Positions 1-10,123 of a DNA stretch of 64,000 bases are shown piece after piece. A program made the position numbers and the translations under genes. The notes beneath the pieces are model-generated. The model searched no databases. It saw only the letters and a list, made by a program, of their open reading frames with translations, and was not told the origin of the DNA. Within the stretch, counting starts at the first letter, position 1. The number at the start of each line of letters is the position of its first letter. Source of the stretch: Symbiodinium natans (lineage: Eukaryota; Sar; Dinophyceae; Suessiales; Symbiodiniaceae); the NCBI GenBank assembly GCA_905221605.1, contig CAJNDS010000746.1, positions 112,961 to 176,960 of the forward strand, given 5' to 3'.

Positions 1-98
1 GTTTAGGGTTTAGGGGTCTTCGGGACAGGCTGAGCGCTTCCTTTCGGGACCTGAACGTTGACATACGATGATGAAGTCCACCTCTGCTTCCCTTTCAG

Positions 99-161
99 GG
101 ATATTCAGTTGTGAACAGTTATTACGTACGAGAGAGAGACCATGACTTGCACTACTGCTAG
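99..161 (+). CDS. Possible terminal exon, unknown protein
   Basis: A pyrimidine-rich 3' splice site (ctttcag) is followed by 20 open codons (GYSVVNSYYVRERDHDLHYC) and a TAG, immediately before a TTTAGGG array at about 163-208. The composition looks coding, but the exon is short and no family is recognised. Upstream exons would lie outside the window. Confidence 0.3.
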   Translation, partial: GYSVVNSYYVRERDHDLHYC

Positions 162-606
162 GGTTTAGGGTTTAGGGCATAGGGTTTAGGGTTTAGGGTT
201 GCCCTGAACCCCCGAACGTAACCGTTTTTTGGCTACAACCCGAAATCCTCAATCCCTTAGCATTTTGAAAGGCTCAAAATGCCGACGTCCTCAGAACCTG
301 AACCCTGAAAAAAGTGTGTCTGATGTGCTTGGCGGCTGGCAAACCAACCCTAAACCCGAAAGCCTAAACCCTAAACCCTAAACCTCAAACCCTGCTTTGC
401 GGTGCGGCCAGCTATGCGGGGGCGCAAAAAAAAGGAACCCAAGGGCACTCCCAGGGTCTTGCCAGCCTTGTGCCAGTGCCAGTAGACCTTGCGGACTACA
501 TGAACCCAGAAAGGGTTTAGGGTTCAGGGTTCAGGGTTCAGGGTGCAGGGTTCACACAAGTATAGTGGCATGTAGTAGTATAGTGTAGACGACCCCCCAA
601 AGTTAG

Positions 607-724
607 GATTCACGTGTGGGGGGCCCCAAACCCCAAACCCCAAACCCCAAACCCCAAACCCCAAACCCCAAACCCCAAACCCCAAACCCCAAACCCCAAA
701 CCCTAAACCCTAAACCCTAAACCC
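607..724. repeat. CCCCAAA array grading into CCCTAAA
   Basis: About a dozen CCCCAAA units pass into CCCTAAA units at the right end. CCCCAAA is a one-base variant of the telomere-type unit. The array sits 5' of the small exon-like island at 740-815, the usual position of CCCTAAA arrays in this window. The 209-600 stretch to its left holds only degenerate telomere-like words and one weak exon-like island (about 400-505). Confidence 0.8.
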
Positions 725-739
725 TCGAAGCCCTTCCAA

Positions 740-815
740 GGCTTCGCGCACACCCCGGCCCGGCACCGGACGGTCGCTGGTACGGCCATGTCGGCACCCC
801 TGGGCGAAGGGTTTC
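740..815 (+). CDS. Exon-like GC-rich island
   Basis: This GC-rich segment lies between a CCCTAAA array and a TTTAGGG array (834-896). A 3' splice site (ttccaag) is followed by an open frame reading about FAHTPARHRTVAGTAMSAPL. The position and composition match the verified exons elsewhere, but nothing identifies the product. Confidence 0.25.
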
Positions 816-833
816 AGTTTTGGTGTTCAGGGT

Positions 834-1090
834 TTAGGCTTTAGGGTTTAGGGTTTAAGGTTTAGGGTTTAGGGTTTAGGGTTTAGGGTTTAGGGGTCAA
901 GGGACTGCAAAAGGGCTTAGGGGTTATTTGGGGGTTATTTGGGGGATAATTTTGGGGTTGCAGAGGGGAATAAGAGTAAGGGCCCCTTCTACGGGTCCCT
1001 CCTTAAGTCCTACAAGGGCCCCCTTACTATACGAACTGTAGTTAAGGGACTTTTCACCTGCGTTAGGATCCATAATAACCCAATTTAGGC
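834..1090. repeat. TTTAGGG array followed by a palindromic element
   Basis: TTTAGGG units (834-896) run into an imperfect palindrome with arms around gtccctccttaagtcc and gttaagggacttttcacc. It is followed by gttaggatcc and aacccaatttagg, which recur at 13.52-13.60 kb. This looks like another intron-borne MITE-like family. No coding sequence is visible in 900-1370. Confidence 0.45.
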
Positions 1091-1462
1091 CCGAAGCAGT
1101 CCTAGTTGAGCCGTATTATGCATGAGCTGTAGACTACAAGTAGGCGTTGTTTTGCATACAGGGTTGAGACTTGGGTGAACTGGTTCAGGGTTTTCGGTTC
1201 ATGCAGGGTTCAGGGCTTACAGTTTCCCTAGGGGCCCAAGACCCTTTCATTTAAGGCCTTTCATCTGTTTCGGGGCTCACAGACCTTACTATTTGTGGTC
1301 TTGGGCCCTTAGGGTTTAGGATTTAGGCTTTAGGGTTTAAGGGTTTAGGGCTTAGGGTTTCGGGTGCGCGGTATCCATCCGCGACAGTGAGGCCGCCCAG
1401 CACTGCGGGCATTCCGCACTGCGCGGAAGGAGCTGTGGTGCAGGCCCGTCGTGGGGCTGTAA

Positions 1463-1581
1463 TGGCTAGGACCCGGAGTAGACCTTTATTCCCTTTTTGG
1501 GGGGGATTTAGGGTCCCTTATAATATCCTTTAAAACAAAAAGGGCACCCTTTTTATACCCAGGGTACTTTCGGGTCTGTCG
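1463..1581. mobile_element. MITE-like palindrome, family E
   Basis: The arms gctaggacccggagtag and ctacccgaaagtaccctggg-like sequence form an imperfect inverted repeat around aacaaaaagggcaccctttt. A second copy lies at 9399-9504 and a partial copy at about 26500-26582. It is non-coding and sits between exon-like islands. Confidence 0.55.
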
Positions 1582-1733
1582 CATAGGCTGTTCGAAACCT
1601 TCACCCCAAAAGGGAACCCCCCAAGAATAAAAGACCTGAAGAAACCCCGATGGCCGCTCTTTCTAGAGAGTTTTGGGGATGTCATTGGTGTTGGGTGTTT
1701 GTGGGTTGGGGGTTGAGGAAAGCCGTGTCTCAG

Positions 1734-1855
1734 GTTTTGGCTGGAAAGGCATCGGCTCTACACGAAAAAACCCATCGTTACAAGACAACTGCTTCGATGA
1801 AGATGTTGTGCTTCCCAAAGACTCCAGTTCAGCAATATGTATATGGCACCCTCAA
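1734..1855 (+). CDS. Candidate exon, unknown protein
   Basis: A 3' splice site (gtgtctcag) opens a segment free of stops in two frames. The better one includes DNCFDEDVVLPKDSSSAICI. It ends against the half-copy of a family-B palindromic element (1857-1913). No family is recognised. Confidence 0.3.
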
Positions 1856-1856
1856 G

Positions 1857-1913
1857 TATCCCCGGGTACTGTAATCCCTATCAAGGACTGTTAGTATAAG
1901 GGGGAACATCCCA
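1857..1913. mobile_element. MITE-like family B, right half only
   Basis: This matches the right half of the family-B palindrome (ggactgttagtataaggg, then ggaacatccca). The left arm is missing. Fuller copies lie at 14572, 60648 and 62333. Confidence 0.55.
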
Positions 1914-1936
1914 ACTTATGAACCTTATGAAAACAG

Positions 1937-2034
1937 CCACCCTAAACCCTAAACCCTAAAATCTAAACCCTAAACCCTAAACCCTAAACCCTAAACCCTA
2001 AACCCTAAACCCTAAACCCTAAACCCTAAACCCT
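1937..2034. repeat. (CCCTAAA)n array
   Basis: About 13 CCCTAAA units precede an exon-like island (2050-2136) that is followed by TTTAGGG units at about 2139-2160. Typical acceptor-side array. Confidence 0.9.
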
Positions 2035-2426
2035 AACCCTAGCCCTTTCTTTGCTCAGAGTTCTGCCACACGGCCAACTTGAGAGGCTGAGGACTCCAGC
2101 ACTGGGAACACATGACCAATGCTCCTTGGCCATCGTTAGGGTTTAGGGCTTAGGGTTTAGGACGTTGCAGCCTTTGGCACAAGTGGCAAGCAAGAGACCC
2201 CAAACCCCTAAACCCCTCTTATGTAGTGTTCTGGAGTTTTTTCACCCCTCCCCAATGCCCAAGTGGGCCCGGAAGTTAAAGCGCACTGTGCAAAGGTGCA
2301 GCTCCAAAAGCAGCGGGGTTGTGGCAGCTTACTGGGCTTCGTGGGTTTTTGGGTTTATCTCTAGGGTTTAGGGTTTTGGGTTTTGGGTTTAGGGAAACCC
2401 CAAACCTTGACTTTCTCGCCACTTTG

Positions 2427-2538
2427 TCTCTATGAACATCAGTGGCCATGACGTGCCCCCCGTCCCTTCTGTCCGGACAGCCCAGGCGACAAGAGATCTC
2501 GGCTCTAAGTCTCACACACCTCTACGCAAAGTCGATGG
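2427..2538 (+). CDS. Candidate exon before a MITE intron
   Basis: An open frame includes SRHFVSMNISGHDVPPVPSV and TAQATRDLGSKSHTPLRKVD. It ends at a GT that is the first base pair of a family-C palindrome. Removing 2539-2658 joins it in frame to a further open stretch (starting TRPVHASNMIMYTCSSEK) that runs towards the antisense of the tRNA-like sequence. The product is unknown. Confidence 0.4.
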
Positions 2539-2658
2539 GTATCCCAAAGGATCCATGTACCTAAATAGTATACACTCGGGCCCTAAAGCTACTACATAGG
2601 AACCCCTTTAAGGCCCAAGCTTATACTATATAGGTACGTGGATCCTTAGGGTATGTAG
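2539..2658 (+). mobile_element. MITE-like family C, candidate whole intron
   Basis: This is a 120-bp near-perfect palindrome. The left arm carries ggatccatgtacctaaatag and the right arm carries tatataggtacgtggatcc. The first bases are GT and the last are TAG, so the element spans splice site to splice site. Related copies lie at 12238-12350, 17701-17809 and 32167-32277. Confidence 0.6.
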
Positions 2659-2735
2659 AACTCGTCCGGTTCATGCTTCAAACATGATCATGTACACTTG
2701 TTCTTCAGAAAAGATACAGCAGATGTATGTGTTGC

Positions 2736-2809
2736 ATGGGAACCGAGGACTGAACTCGGGAGCCACTGCGTGTTGAGCAGTCGTCATAAACCCACTAGAC
2801 CATTCCCAC
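2736..2809 (-). tRNA. tRNA-Val(AAC)-like gene or pseudogene
   Basis: Read on the minus strand, the 74 nt fold into a full cloverleaf. The acceptor stem is GTGGGAA/TTCCCAT (7 bp, first pair G-U), the D stem GTC/GAC, the anticodon stem ACTGC/GCAGT (5 bp), and the T stem CCGAG/CTCGG (5 bp). The A box reads TGGTCTAGTGG. The 7-nt anticodon loop is TCAACAC, giving anticodon AAC (valine). Two near-invariant bases are off: C at position 33 instead of U, and G at position 58 of the T loop (TTCAGTC). Intact stems argue for a recent or functional tRNA; the loop changes argue for a decayed copy or tRNA-derived element. Confidence 0.55.
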
Positions 2810-3580
2810 AAAAGATGTTGCCCTCTTCCTTTGTGCTTTGGGTTTAGTGTTTGGTGATGCGTTTGGCTCGTGCTGCATCATGTGCTTGCCATTCTCTTTG
2901 CTTCTGAGGGTCCTGATTTTTACACCCTACACCCTAAACCCCTAAGCCCTAACCCTGAGAGCCAAGCAGGTGGCAACACACAACCCAAACCCCACGAGCC
3001 CTATGCCAGCAAGCCTCCAAGACCCCAAGCCCCTAAACCTCAAACCCTACCCCCCCCAAAAAACCTTATGGGCATCTCCCAAAATAGGGGTACTGTACCC
3101 CTTTTGTACCCCCAAATAGACGAGAATCCCCTGAGAGGGACCCTGTAACCGGAGGCTGTACCTGGGGTGCGGCATTGCATCGTGCGGAGCCTTGGGTTGT
3201 GCCAGAGGTGCAGGTCTTTGTTTTTGGTGCTTGGGGGTTTGGGCCAGGGTTTCTATGCGTTTGGGGGTTAGGGTTACTATGGGGTTTAAGGTAGAGTACC
3301 GGTTTTATATGTACTTGGGACTGGGGGTTTCGAGGCTTCTTGCCGAGTCAGGTTGTGGCGGTTGTTCAGGAGCGTCCTCAAGGTGTGATCCGGGGATCAC
3401 CTGAGGCAGTTTGCCCCTTGGTTTTGAAATCACGTTGTACCATTGTCCCCTCCAGCGTTGAAAGAAGCAGAGGGTGTGTGTGTGTGTGTGTTACCTTGAC
3501 CGCCTTTGAGGGTCCGGGCCCTCGCTCCTTACCACTGAAACCACTTGCAGGAGTGAAGACTGCCCATGAACGACATCTCT
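2810..3580. other. Low-information stretch with weak exon candidates
   Basis: This contains degenerate telomere-like words around 2925-3060 and a short palindrome near 3060-3150 (ataggggtactgtacccctt). There is one exon-like segment at 3340-3420 (frame PSQVVAVVQERPQGVIRG) and a short TG repeat at 3475-3490. I cannot support a gene here. Confidence 0.3.
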
Positions 3581-3750
3581 AAGTTTGATGATGGTTCCAG
3601 TTGTGAGCCCTTTTGTGTTGCTTGAGGGCTGTGTCCATCAGAACATCTGATGGCTTCTGGCATGCACCTGGCCGCAGAGCTTCTCGTGAGGATAGGTTGC
3701 GCCAACTCCGCCCATGCAACCGTTTGTAGGTAGGGTCGACTCCTGAATAC

Positions 3751-3830
3751 TGAATGCACCCCTAAACCCTAAACCCTAAACCCTAAACCGCCTAAACCCT
3801 AAACCCTAAACCCTAAACCCTAAACCCCAA
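3751..3830. repeat. (CCCTAAA)n array
   Basis: About ten units, with a CCGCCTAAA variant. It faces a TTTAGGG array at 3905-3937 across a 70-bp island. Confidence 0.85.
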
Positions 3831-3944
3831 GCCCACCTAAACCATGAACCCTGCCTTGCCGCCCTTGTGCGAGTGTGAGAGTCGAAGCCCAAGGATGATG
3901 TGTGTAGGGTTTAGGGTTTAGGGCTTAGGGTTTAGGGGGTGCTG

Positions 3945-4670
3945 CTTCAGGTCTTTGTGCTCGTCCGAAAACTGTTTTTTCTCCGCCTCGCTGGCCCAGA
4001 GTCGGCTCATGAGCTCATGAGATGTGCGAAGTAGCACGAAATCACATGGCGGAGGCGGCTCTCGGATAAGAGTCGGCTCGAGGTGAAGGAGACGGATGCT
4101 AGCCTGTAGCCATTGATAGTAGAGAAATGGAACTCAGGGTCCAGCAAGGCGCTGTTTAGGCCCTACAGCGACTTAGTGGAAGAATCGGGCGGCTCATGCA
4201 ATCCGACTTCGTCGCGGCAAAGCAGGCGCGCGGAGCTAGTTGTAAGTCGGTTATGTGGGTACCTCATATATGTATAATGTATATATATATATATATATAC
4301 TATATCAGAAATGATCAGCTTACTATGAGTCCTAGCTGGCCGCGAACCTTCAAGTATGTGACCCAGGTCAGCTGTACGTTTCTGCTGCATGAATGCCTTC
4401 AGGCTAGAATGCCCCTAAACCCCGAAACCCTAAACCCTGCAAGCCTGCATCGGCAGCAGCATGCGGAATGCACAACGAGCATGATTGAGAGAAGCAGGAA
4501 GCGCGGTATCTTGCTGGATTTCGCGCCAACAATCCTAAGCCCGAAAACCTTAACGCAAACCGCAAACCCGAAACCCTAAAACCAGTGAGGGGTGCAGTGC
4601 ATGCTGCGACCAGTGTATCTAATCCTCCTCTGAAAATGTCCTTGCGGTGCTTTGGCTTGGCGGGTGGCAA
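3945..4670 (-). CDS. Candidate minus-strand gene fragment (two exons)
   Basis: On the minus strand the frame at about 4670-4590 reads PPAKPKHRKDIFRGGLDTLV and continues to a break before a telomere-like word. A second minus-strand exon at about 4065-3945 reads PPPPCDFVLLRTSHELMSRL then WASEAEKKQFSDEHKDLKQH. Both are charged and look protein-like, while the opposite strand is poor there. Between them, 4441-4535 is open on both strands. I did not find matching splice phases and recognise no family. Confidence 0.35.
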
Positions 4671-4945
4671 AAAGAGACCCTAAAACCCTAAAACCTTAAA
4701 ACCCTAAAACCCTATAACCCCAAAGCCCTAAATCCCGAAAACCTAATACCCTCAAACCCTACAAACCCCAAACCCTCAACCGCACCTGCCTTGGCCCACC
4801 TCAATGCAGGCTGCGACCAGTCGATTTAGCGGGACATGCGAGGAGCTCAGCATACCCGATCCGGATGTATTTAGGGTTTAGGGTTTTAGGGTTTTGGCTG
4901 CAAACTTCTTAAAATGGGATCCTGAGGGGGGCGAAAACCTACTTA

Positions 4946-5051
4946 CTGGTTCTTAGTAGGTGAGGGAACGAGGTACCCTATAGAATCCTTCGAATGGTGT
5001 ATGCAGGAGGATACAAGGAACCTCATTCCCTCATTCCCTACTAAGAACCAG
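4946..5051. mobile_element. MITE-like palindrome, family I
   Basis: The arms ctggttcttagtaggtgagg and ttccctactaagaaccag are inverted repeats around aggtaccctatag. A diverged copy lies at about 6651-6745. Non-coding. Confidence 0.55.
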
Positions 5052-5437
5052 GGGGTCTAGGGGCTACTCTCCAGTATATGGGACTTTTAAGGCATACATT
5101 ATTAGGCCTTGTCCTAGTTATCCCCGCAATAGCCTCATGCACAGGAAAGGTCCACATAAAGGCGACGAAGTCGGTTGTAAAGCAGTCTTACAGTCAACTA
5201 CTTAGGAGGCTTATAAGTACACTTGTTTTGGGGGTCAGAAGTACCCTGAACCTCGAGGTAGCCCAAATTTTAAACCTGAAGAGTAAGAACCGAATCCCGA
5301 CTTCCCGAAGAACTTTTCTACGCTGAAGTCGCTGAAGTGTAGTGAAATGCTGTTGAGGTCGGTACTTCCTCAGGAAGCATACGATGAGGTTGTCGCAGGC
5401 CCAGGGGTACGGGGGGCTCAGTGTGGCGCGTTGTGTG

Positions 5438-5490
5438 ATCATCATCATCATCATCATCATCACCATCACCATCACCATCACCATCACCAT
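5438..5490 (+). repeat. CAT/CAC trinucleotide repeat
   Basis: ATC/CAT trinucleotides pass into CATCAC hexamers; in one frame they encode about 17 histidines. Probably a microsatellite in an intron, since the adjacent exon uses another frame. Confidence 0.8.
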
Positions 5491-5521
5491 CTTTATCATC
5501 ATTGGGCAGATCTTGCGGCAG

Positions 5522-5717
5522 GAAAGACGACCCTCCTCAAAGAACACCTGTCAGAGATGACGGAGGACTGCCAGACCTTCAGCCCCCAAACCGTGCGACA
5601 CCTCCCCCCGAGCTACGGACCTTAAACCCTAAACCCTAAAACCCTAAAATGCCCTAAAAGCTGAGGAGGAGAAGCAGGACTGCTTGAAAGAGACACTTCT
5701 GCGAGCGGTCTACGAAG
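5522..5717 (+). CDS. Exon pair with a P-loop (GKT) motif
   Basis: After the 3' splice site (gcggcag), if the previous exon supplies a G, the exon reads GKTTLLKEHLSEMTEDCQTF. GKT-T-LL is the core of a Walker A motif as found in ABC, CobW/COG0523 and other P-loop NTPases, and placing it at an exon start is plausible. A second exon at 5661-5717 reads EEEKQDCLKETLLRAVYE before a GT donor. The preceding glycine-rich part of the loop is not in the upstream sequence I could read, so the NTPase call is tentative. Confidence 0.35.
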
Positions 5718-5805
5718 GTCCTCGGAGGGCTTGTAGGGCAGTCCGGGATGTGGGGCCTTCCCAGGGTTTAGGTTAGGGTTTAGGGTTTAGGGTTTAGGCA
5801 GGGAC

Positions 5806-5925
5806 TCCGACCCAAGGGTAGTTCATGGGCCCTTATCATGGTGTATAGACGGGGTACATAAGGGGTACCCTTTCAAGGGCCCATACTAAGAGACCACGTA
5901 ACTACCCTAAGATCCAGTACCCCTT
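5806..5925. mobile_element. MITE-like palindrome, family J
   Basis: ccaagggtagttcatgggcc and gggcccatac...gtaactacccta are diverged inverted arms. A copy lies at 30715-30822. The following 5926-6010 contains another small palindrome built on aaggagtactcctta. 6010-6480 holds TA dinucleotides (6156-6180) and degenerate CCCTAAA units (6355-6450), with no clear gene. Confidence 0.5.
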
Positions 5926-6564
5926 AATTAAGGAGTACTCCTTAAATTAGTATAGGGTTCCTTATATGGTTTAAGGGGTGCTCCTAAATTAACGAGTATA
6001 GGGGTCTCGAAACCTACATCCGAAGCCTGGTAAGCCCCTAAACCCCTAAACCTAGGGTCTGAAGACCACGTGATATTGAACTCACCCTCGCTGAAAGCCA
6101 TTGCGCTCTAATGTTGGGCGCTTCTCCCTCCTGCTACTGCGTTAATATTACACTAATATATATATATATATATATATATACTCTTACTGTTATTGTTGTG
6201 CTGTTGCTGATCTGATGAGTATTCTCATTGTTACTCTTATCGCACAACTGTTCATCTGTCCTTTTGGCGGTGCGTTGTGTGGGCCGAAGGGCTGATTAGG
6301 AAAAGAGGCCTCCCCTTTGATATACTGGATATCTTCTCTAACCTAACCCAAGCTTTAGCCCTAAACCCTCAACCCTAAACCCTGAACCCTGAACCCTACA
6401 CCCTAAACCCTAAACACCCTAAACACCCTAAACCCTAAACCCTGAACCCTACACCAACTCATGCAACCCAGATGTGAACAACTTACGAAACGCCCTTTGG
6501 CCAGGAAAAGATCTGGCAGTGAAGGCCGGCGGGGGCAGCGGCTGGCATATGGCCAGCTTTCTAG

Positions 6565-6625
6565 GTTTAGGGTTTAGGGTTTAGGGTTTACGGTTTAGGG
6601 TTTAGGGTTTAGGGTTTAGGGTTTA
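6565..6625. repeat. (TTTAGGG)n array
   Basis: About eight units follow a GC-rich island (6485-6562) that could be an exon. It is followed by a diverged family-I palindrome (6651-6745) and another TTTAGGG run at 6837-6867. Confidence 0.85.
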
Positions 6626-7211
6626 GGCAAGAGAGGCCTCTGGCAAAAGGGTTCTTAGTAGGGGGATGGGGGAATTAGGTACCCTGCATAACCCCTTAAG
6701 GGGGTTATTTAGGGTACTTGGCCTCATTCCCCACCAAGGGCCAGGAAGTAGGGGCAATATAGGGGGCCTTAATGAAAGAACTCCCAGCCGACTTAGGCCT
6801 GACGCACTACCGTAAAGTAGGAGCCCTTCAAACCTAGGGTTTAGGGTTTAGGGTTTAGGGTTTAGGGTCTCCAGCCCCGCTGATCTTGCAGATGAGAACT
6901 CATGGAGGGAATGATTTGCTTGGACGTTTGATATTTGGGAAGCTCATCTCCTGCAGCTCCTTACTAAGAAGTAGACAGAACCCCGCCTTCCCGGTGACTC
7001 TCGACACATGATTTGAAGTAGTCTTCACATGGCCCCATCTCAAGCCAGCAAACCAAAGACCTTTGCTTTGAACCCTGCGCGCCAAACCAAAACACACACA
7101 GCTGGGGTTAAAGAAGTTTTAAGGGTTTTGGGCTTGCAGGGTTCATAGGCCTGGGATGTGTGGGGTTTTCGGCCTAGTGTAAGGTTCCTAAACATGAAAA
7201 ACCCTGTAGGG

Positions 7212-7345
7212 ACCTTAAACCCTAAACCCTAAACTCTAAACCTTAAACCCTCAGCCCTAAACCCTAAACCCTAAACCGTAAACCCTAAACCCTAAACCCT
7301 AAACCCTAAACCCTAAACCCTAAACTTAAACCCTAAACCCTAGAC
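7212..7345. repeat. (CCCTAAA)n array
   Basis: Roughly 17 units with point variants, directly upstream of the first recognised ankyrin exon (7388-7443). Acceptor-side orientation. Confidence 0.9.
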
Positions 7346-7387
7346 CCAACCCACCTCCTGGAAGCCCCAAAGCTGGCGACAGCTTAG

Positions 7388-9700
7388 GCGCTGCTGGACT
7401 TGAGGGCCAACCCACTGGCCACGACCTCAGAAGCACCCGAATGGTTTAGGGTTTAGGGTTTAGGGTTTAGGGTTTAATTAGGGTTTCGGTTTAACCCCTC
7501 CCGAACAAAAAGAAAAACACACTCTTTAAATCCTCGAGCCCTGATTGTTTGGAGTTTGGGCTGTAGGGTCTAGTGGTTGAGGGTTTTGGGTTGAAGTGTT
7601 GGCTTCAGGGGTAAACCCCTGAACCCCTTAAACCCCTACAACCCTTCAACCCTTAAACCCCTTGAACCCCTTAAACCCTGAAACCCCTTAAGCCCTTAAC
7701 CCCCTTAAACTCCTTAAACCCAAGCCGCTTAGGCCTATTGGGTGCGTGGGTGGGAGTTGATGGGCTTTAGGGCTGGCGTAGACCCACAGGAGAAGAGAAA
7801 GCCGCAGAATATAACGGTACTGATAAGCCCCCTAAGGACTCCGTTATAAGTACCCGTGAACCTCCAAGGTTATATCATCCGGTAAAGCCAGAAAAAGGGT
7901 TCCACGCAACGTATCAGGGTTTAGGGGTTTGGGGTTTAGGGTTTAGGGTTTGGGATTTGCGGTTTAGGGTTCAGGGTTTAGGGTTTAGGGTTTAGGGTGG
8001 TAATGGCCCTTCTGTAAAGTCAAGCTTGTCGGGCTTTATTCAGGATCCCGTGGCGGGTCCAGGGTGGTTTAGGGTTTCAGGTTCAGGGTTTAGGACCTTT
8101 TGGGTTTCATGAAGCTGACCAGTATTGTATTCAAAAGAGTTCAGGGTTTAGGGTTTGGTCCTCTCTAAGGTCAAGTTGTCAGGGTTGGGCCATTGGGTCG
8201 GGTCTGATCTTTGTATAGGGTTGTCGGTTTGTTTTCCTAAGAATTTAAGCCTGAGCCCTGAAACCCTGGACCTTAACTAAACCCTGAAAGGCCAAGCTCC
8301 CCCTCAACCCCACCGGATGTTCTTCCTATTCCTTTCTCATTCTCTCCCATTTTACATCACATACATTCATCCCCTTTGAAGTCCTCTGAAATCTGGGGAT
8401 CAGTTTGAAGCGTGTCGAGAATCAGCTTCGGCTGGGTAATCAGCTTCGACTGCTCAGGAGGGCGGGGGGGGAACGCATTCAAGTGGGTCCAATATTCCCT
8501 AACCCTAAACCCTAAACCCTAAAACCCTAAACCCTAAACCCTAAACCCCAAACCCTAAACCCTAAACCCTAAACGCTACGAACTAGTAAGAAACCTCCCC
8601 AACAAGCCGAGATGCAAGGTGGCAGATGGGCTGGCACACACAGCTTTGCACTGGGCTGCACGGCAGGCCAGCTAGTTTGAAAACTTCAATAGCTGACTGG
8701 TTCTTAGCATTGACTTAGGGATTCAATGGCCTTATATATCCAGAAGTTCCGGTTATTTTCATGTAGCCCTTTTGGGGGTCTATTGGCTAGGGCCCCTAAT
8801 TCCCTAATTCCCCGACTCAGAACGAGTAAAGGAAGACTGGGCGCCATTCTTGTCTGAAGGAGGCCCAGTGATGGCTTGCAGTCCCCGTTCATGAAAAATC
8901 TGATACCTTAGAGAGACGAAATGAACCCGAAAAACGTTTAAGGTCCACGTTCATGAAAATCCTGAGAACGTTGGAGACAAAACTACGGCCTTCGTGGCAA
9001 CGTTGTAGGCGTGTTCGTGGCACAGGCAGGAGGCTCTCGAGCGCATGAAATAGGATCCTTGGAAACGGGTGCCATACTACACCCCTGAACACTCCAAGCT
9101 CTAAACATCCTGTAGTATGGGCCCTGTAAGCCTTATAAACCCCTAAAAGCCTCTCTTACAACCCTGAAGCCTAAAGACCCTGAACCCTGAACCCTAGACC
9201 CTAAACCCTAAACCCTAAACCCTAAACCCTAAACCCCATCGACTGCAGCCCTTGGGGCTCTCCAGGGCCACGAAGGCATCGCCCTCGCCTTGATAAAAGC
9301 CAAGGCAGGCATGTGGGTTTCGAGGGGCCTATGGGGTTTAGGGTTTAGGGTTTAGGGTTTAGGGTTTAGGGTTTAGGGTTTCGGGGCTTAGAGGGTTTAG
9401 CTAGGACCCAGAGTAGGCCTGTAGAGCTTAGATTCCCTTGGAATCCCTTTTAAACAAAAAGGGCACCCTTTTTATTCCTAGGTTACTCCTGGGTCTAGTT
9501 AGGGTTTGGGCTTTACAGGGTTTTCTGAGGGTAGTCATATGGACCCTTACCTTCTTTGAAGGTTGGGTTGTGACGTACGGGCCCTAAACCTTAAACCCTA
9601 AACTGGTCGCAGGCTGTGGTTCAGGCAGAGAACCGAGACAAGATCACCCCCGTGCACCTGGCGGCCCACAGCAACTCCGGATCACTTGCTCGGGCACTCG
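7388..9700 (+). CDS. Ankyrin-repeat protein gene (partial, several exons)
   Basis: Four exons carry ankyrin-repeat signatures on the plus strand. Exon 7388-7443 reads ALLDLRANPLATTSEAPE, like the end of a repeat, and its donor is the first GT of a GTTTAGGG array. Exon at about 8616-8664 reads VADGLAHTALHWAARQ (TALHWAA core). Exon 9249-9308 reads LGALQGHEGIALALIKAKA (GHE..A..LI.A core) with a GC donor. Exon 9629-9700 reads NRDKITPVHLAAHSNSGSLA (TPVHLAA core) with a GT donor. The last two join in phase across a 320-nt GC-AG intron containing a TTTAGGG array and a family-E palindrome. A further plus exon at 9971-10123 may end the gene. Start and partner domains are unknown. Ankyrin repeats mediate protein-protein contacts. 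Confidence 0.65.
7443..7490 (+). repeat. (TTTAGGG)n array that begins an intron
   Basis: The array starts exactly at the splice donor of the ankyrin exon ending at 7443 (GAATG then GTTTAGGG), so the telomere-type unit itself supplies the 5' splice site. Confidence 0.75.
7800..7870. mobile_element. MITE-like family A, degenerate copy
   Basis: ggtactgataagcc...ttataagtacccgtgaacc and the terminal cctccaag match the family-A element (complete copy at 28677-28803). Only part is preserved. The flanks (7490-7800 and 7915-8560) hold degenerate telomere-like words and no supportable exon. Confidence 0.45.
9190..9235. repeat. (CCCTAAA)n array
   Basis: Six or seven units just upstream of the ankyrin exon at 9249. 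The matching TTTAGGG array follows the exon at 9338-9390. Confidence 0.85.
9399..9504. mobile_element. MITE-like palindrome, family E, inside an ankyrin intron
   Basis: gctaggacccagagtaggcc and cctaggttactcctgggtct are inverted arms around acaaaaagggcaccctttt. It lies in the GC-AG intron 9309-9628, after a TTTAGGG array. Confidence 0.6.
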
Positions 9701-9970
9701 GTCGGGGGGCGGGGGAAGGCATCGGTTTATCAGGTGGAAGGCTGGCAAAGTTCCGCTTGTATGCTTGACCAGCCTAAGATGCCGGTCTTCACCTGACACG
9801 GATGCGGCCCTTTTGTGGTTTTGTGGCTCAAGCCGACAGCATTTGAGCCACCTCCACTCAAAGCATGAGCAGCAAGGGACACCGGAGTTGAGCTACCCCA
9901 TCTACCTACCCCATCTACCCTCAGCCTGTACACCTCAACCATGCAAAATTCCCTCCAGCAACTTTCACAG

Positions 9971-10123
9971 ACGTGTGTTCTATCCTTCTTGACTCGGCTT
10001 GAGGCGCCGCCCAAAGCGTCTGTGAAAGGCCGCAGTCTGAAGCCCAAAAGAGGCATAGCAGAAGCAGCAGCCGCAGTAACACCCCTTAGAACCATCTTCA
10101 ACTTCCAACACGAAGGCTTCTAA
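9971..10123 (+). CDS. Possible terminal exon
   Basis: A pyrimidine-rich acceptor (actttcacag) opens a frame containing LEAPPKASVKGRSLKPKRGI and ending RTIFNFQHEGF followed by TAA. The minus strand is also open over 9730-10101 but is rich in residues typical of antisense frames. It could close the ankyrin gene, although the phase with the exon ending at 9700 does not match directly. Confidence 0.35.
   Translation, partial: TCVLSFLTRLEAPPKASVKGRSLKPKRGIAEAAAAVTPLRTIFNFQHEGF

Noticed and set aside
5347-5625. His-rich protein
   Set aside because: The histidine run is a CAT/CAC microsatellite; the adjacent exon with the GKT motif starts after its own splice acceptor.
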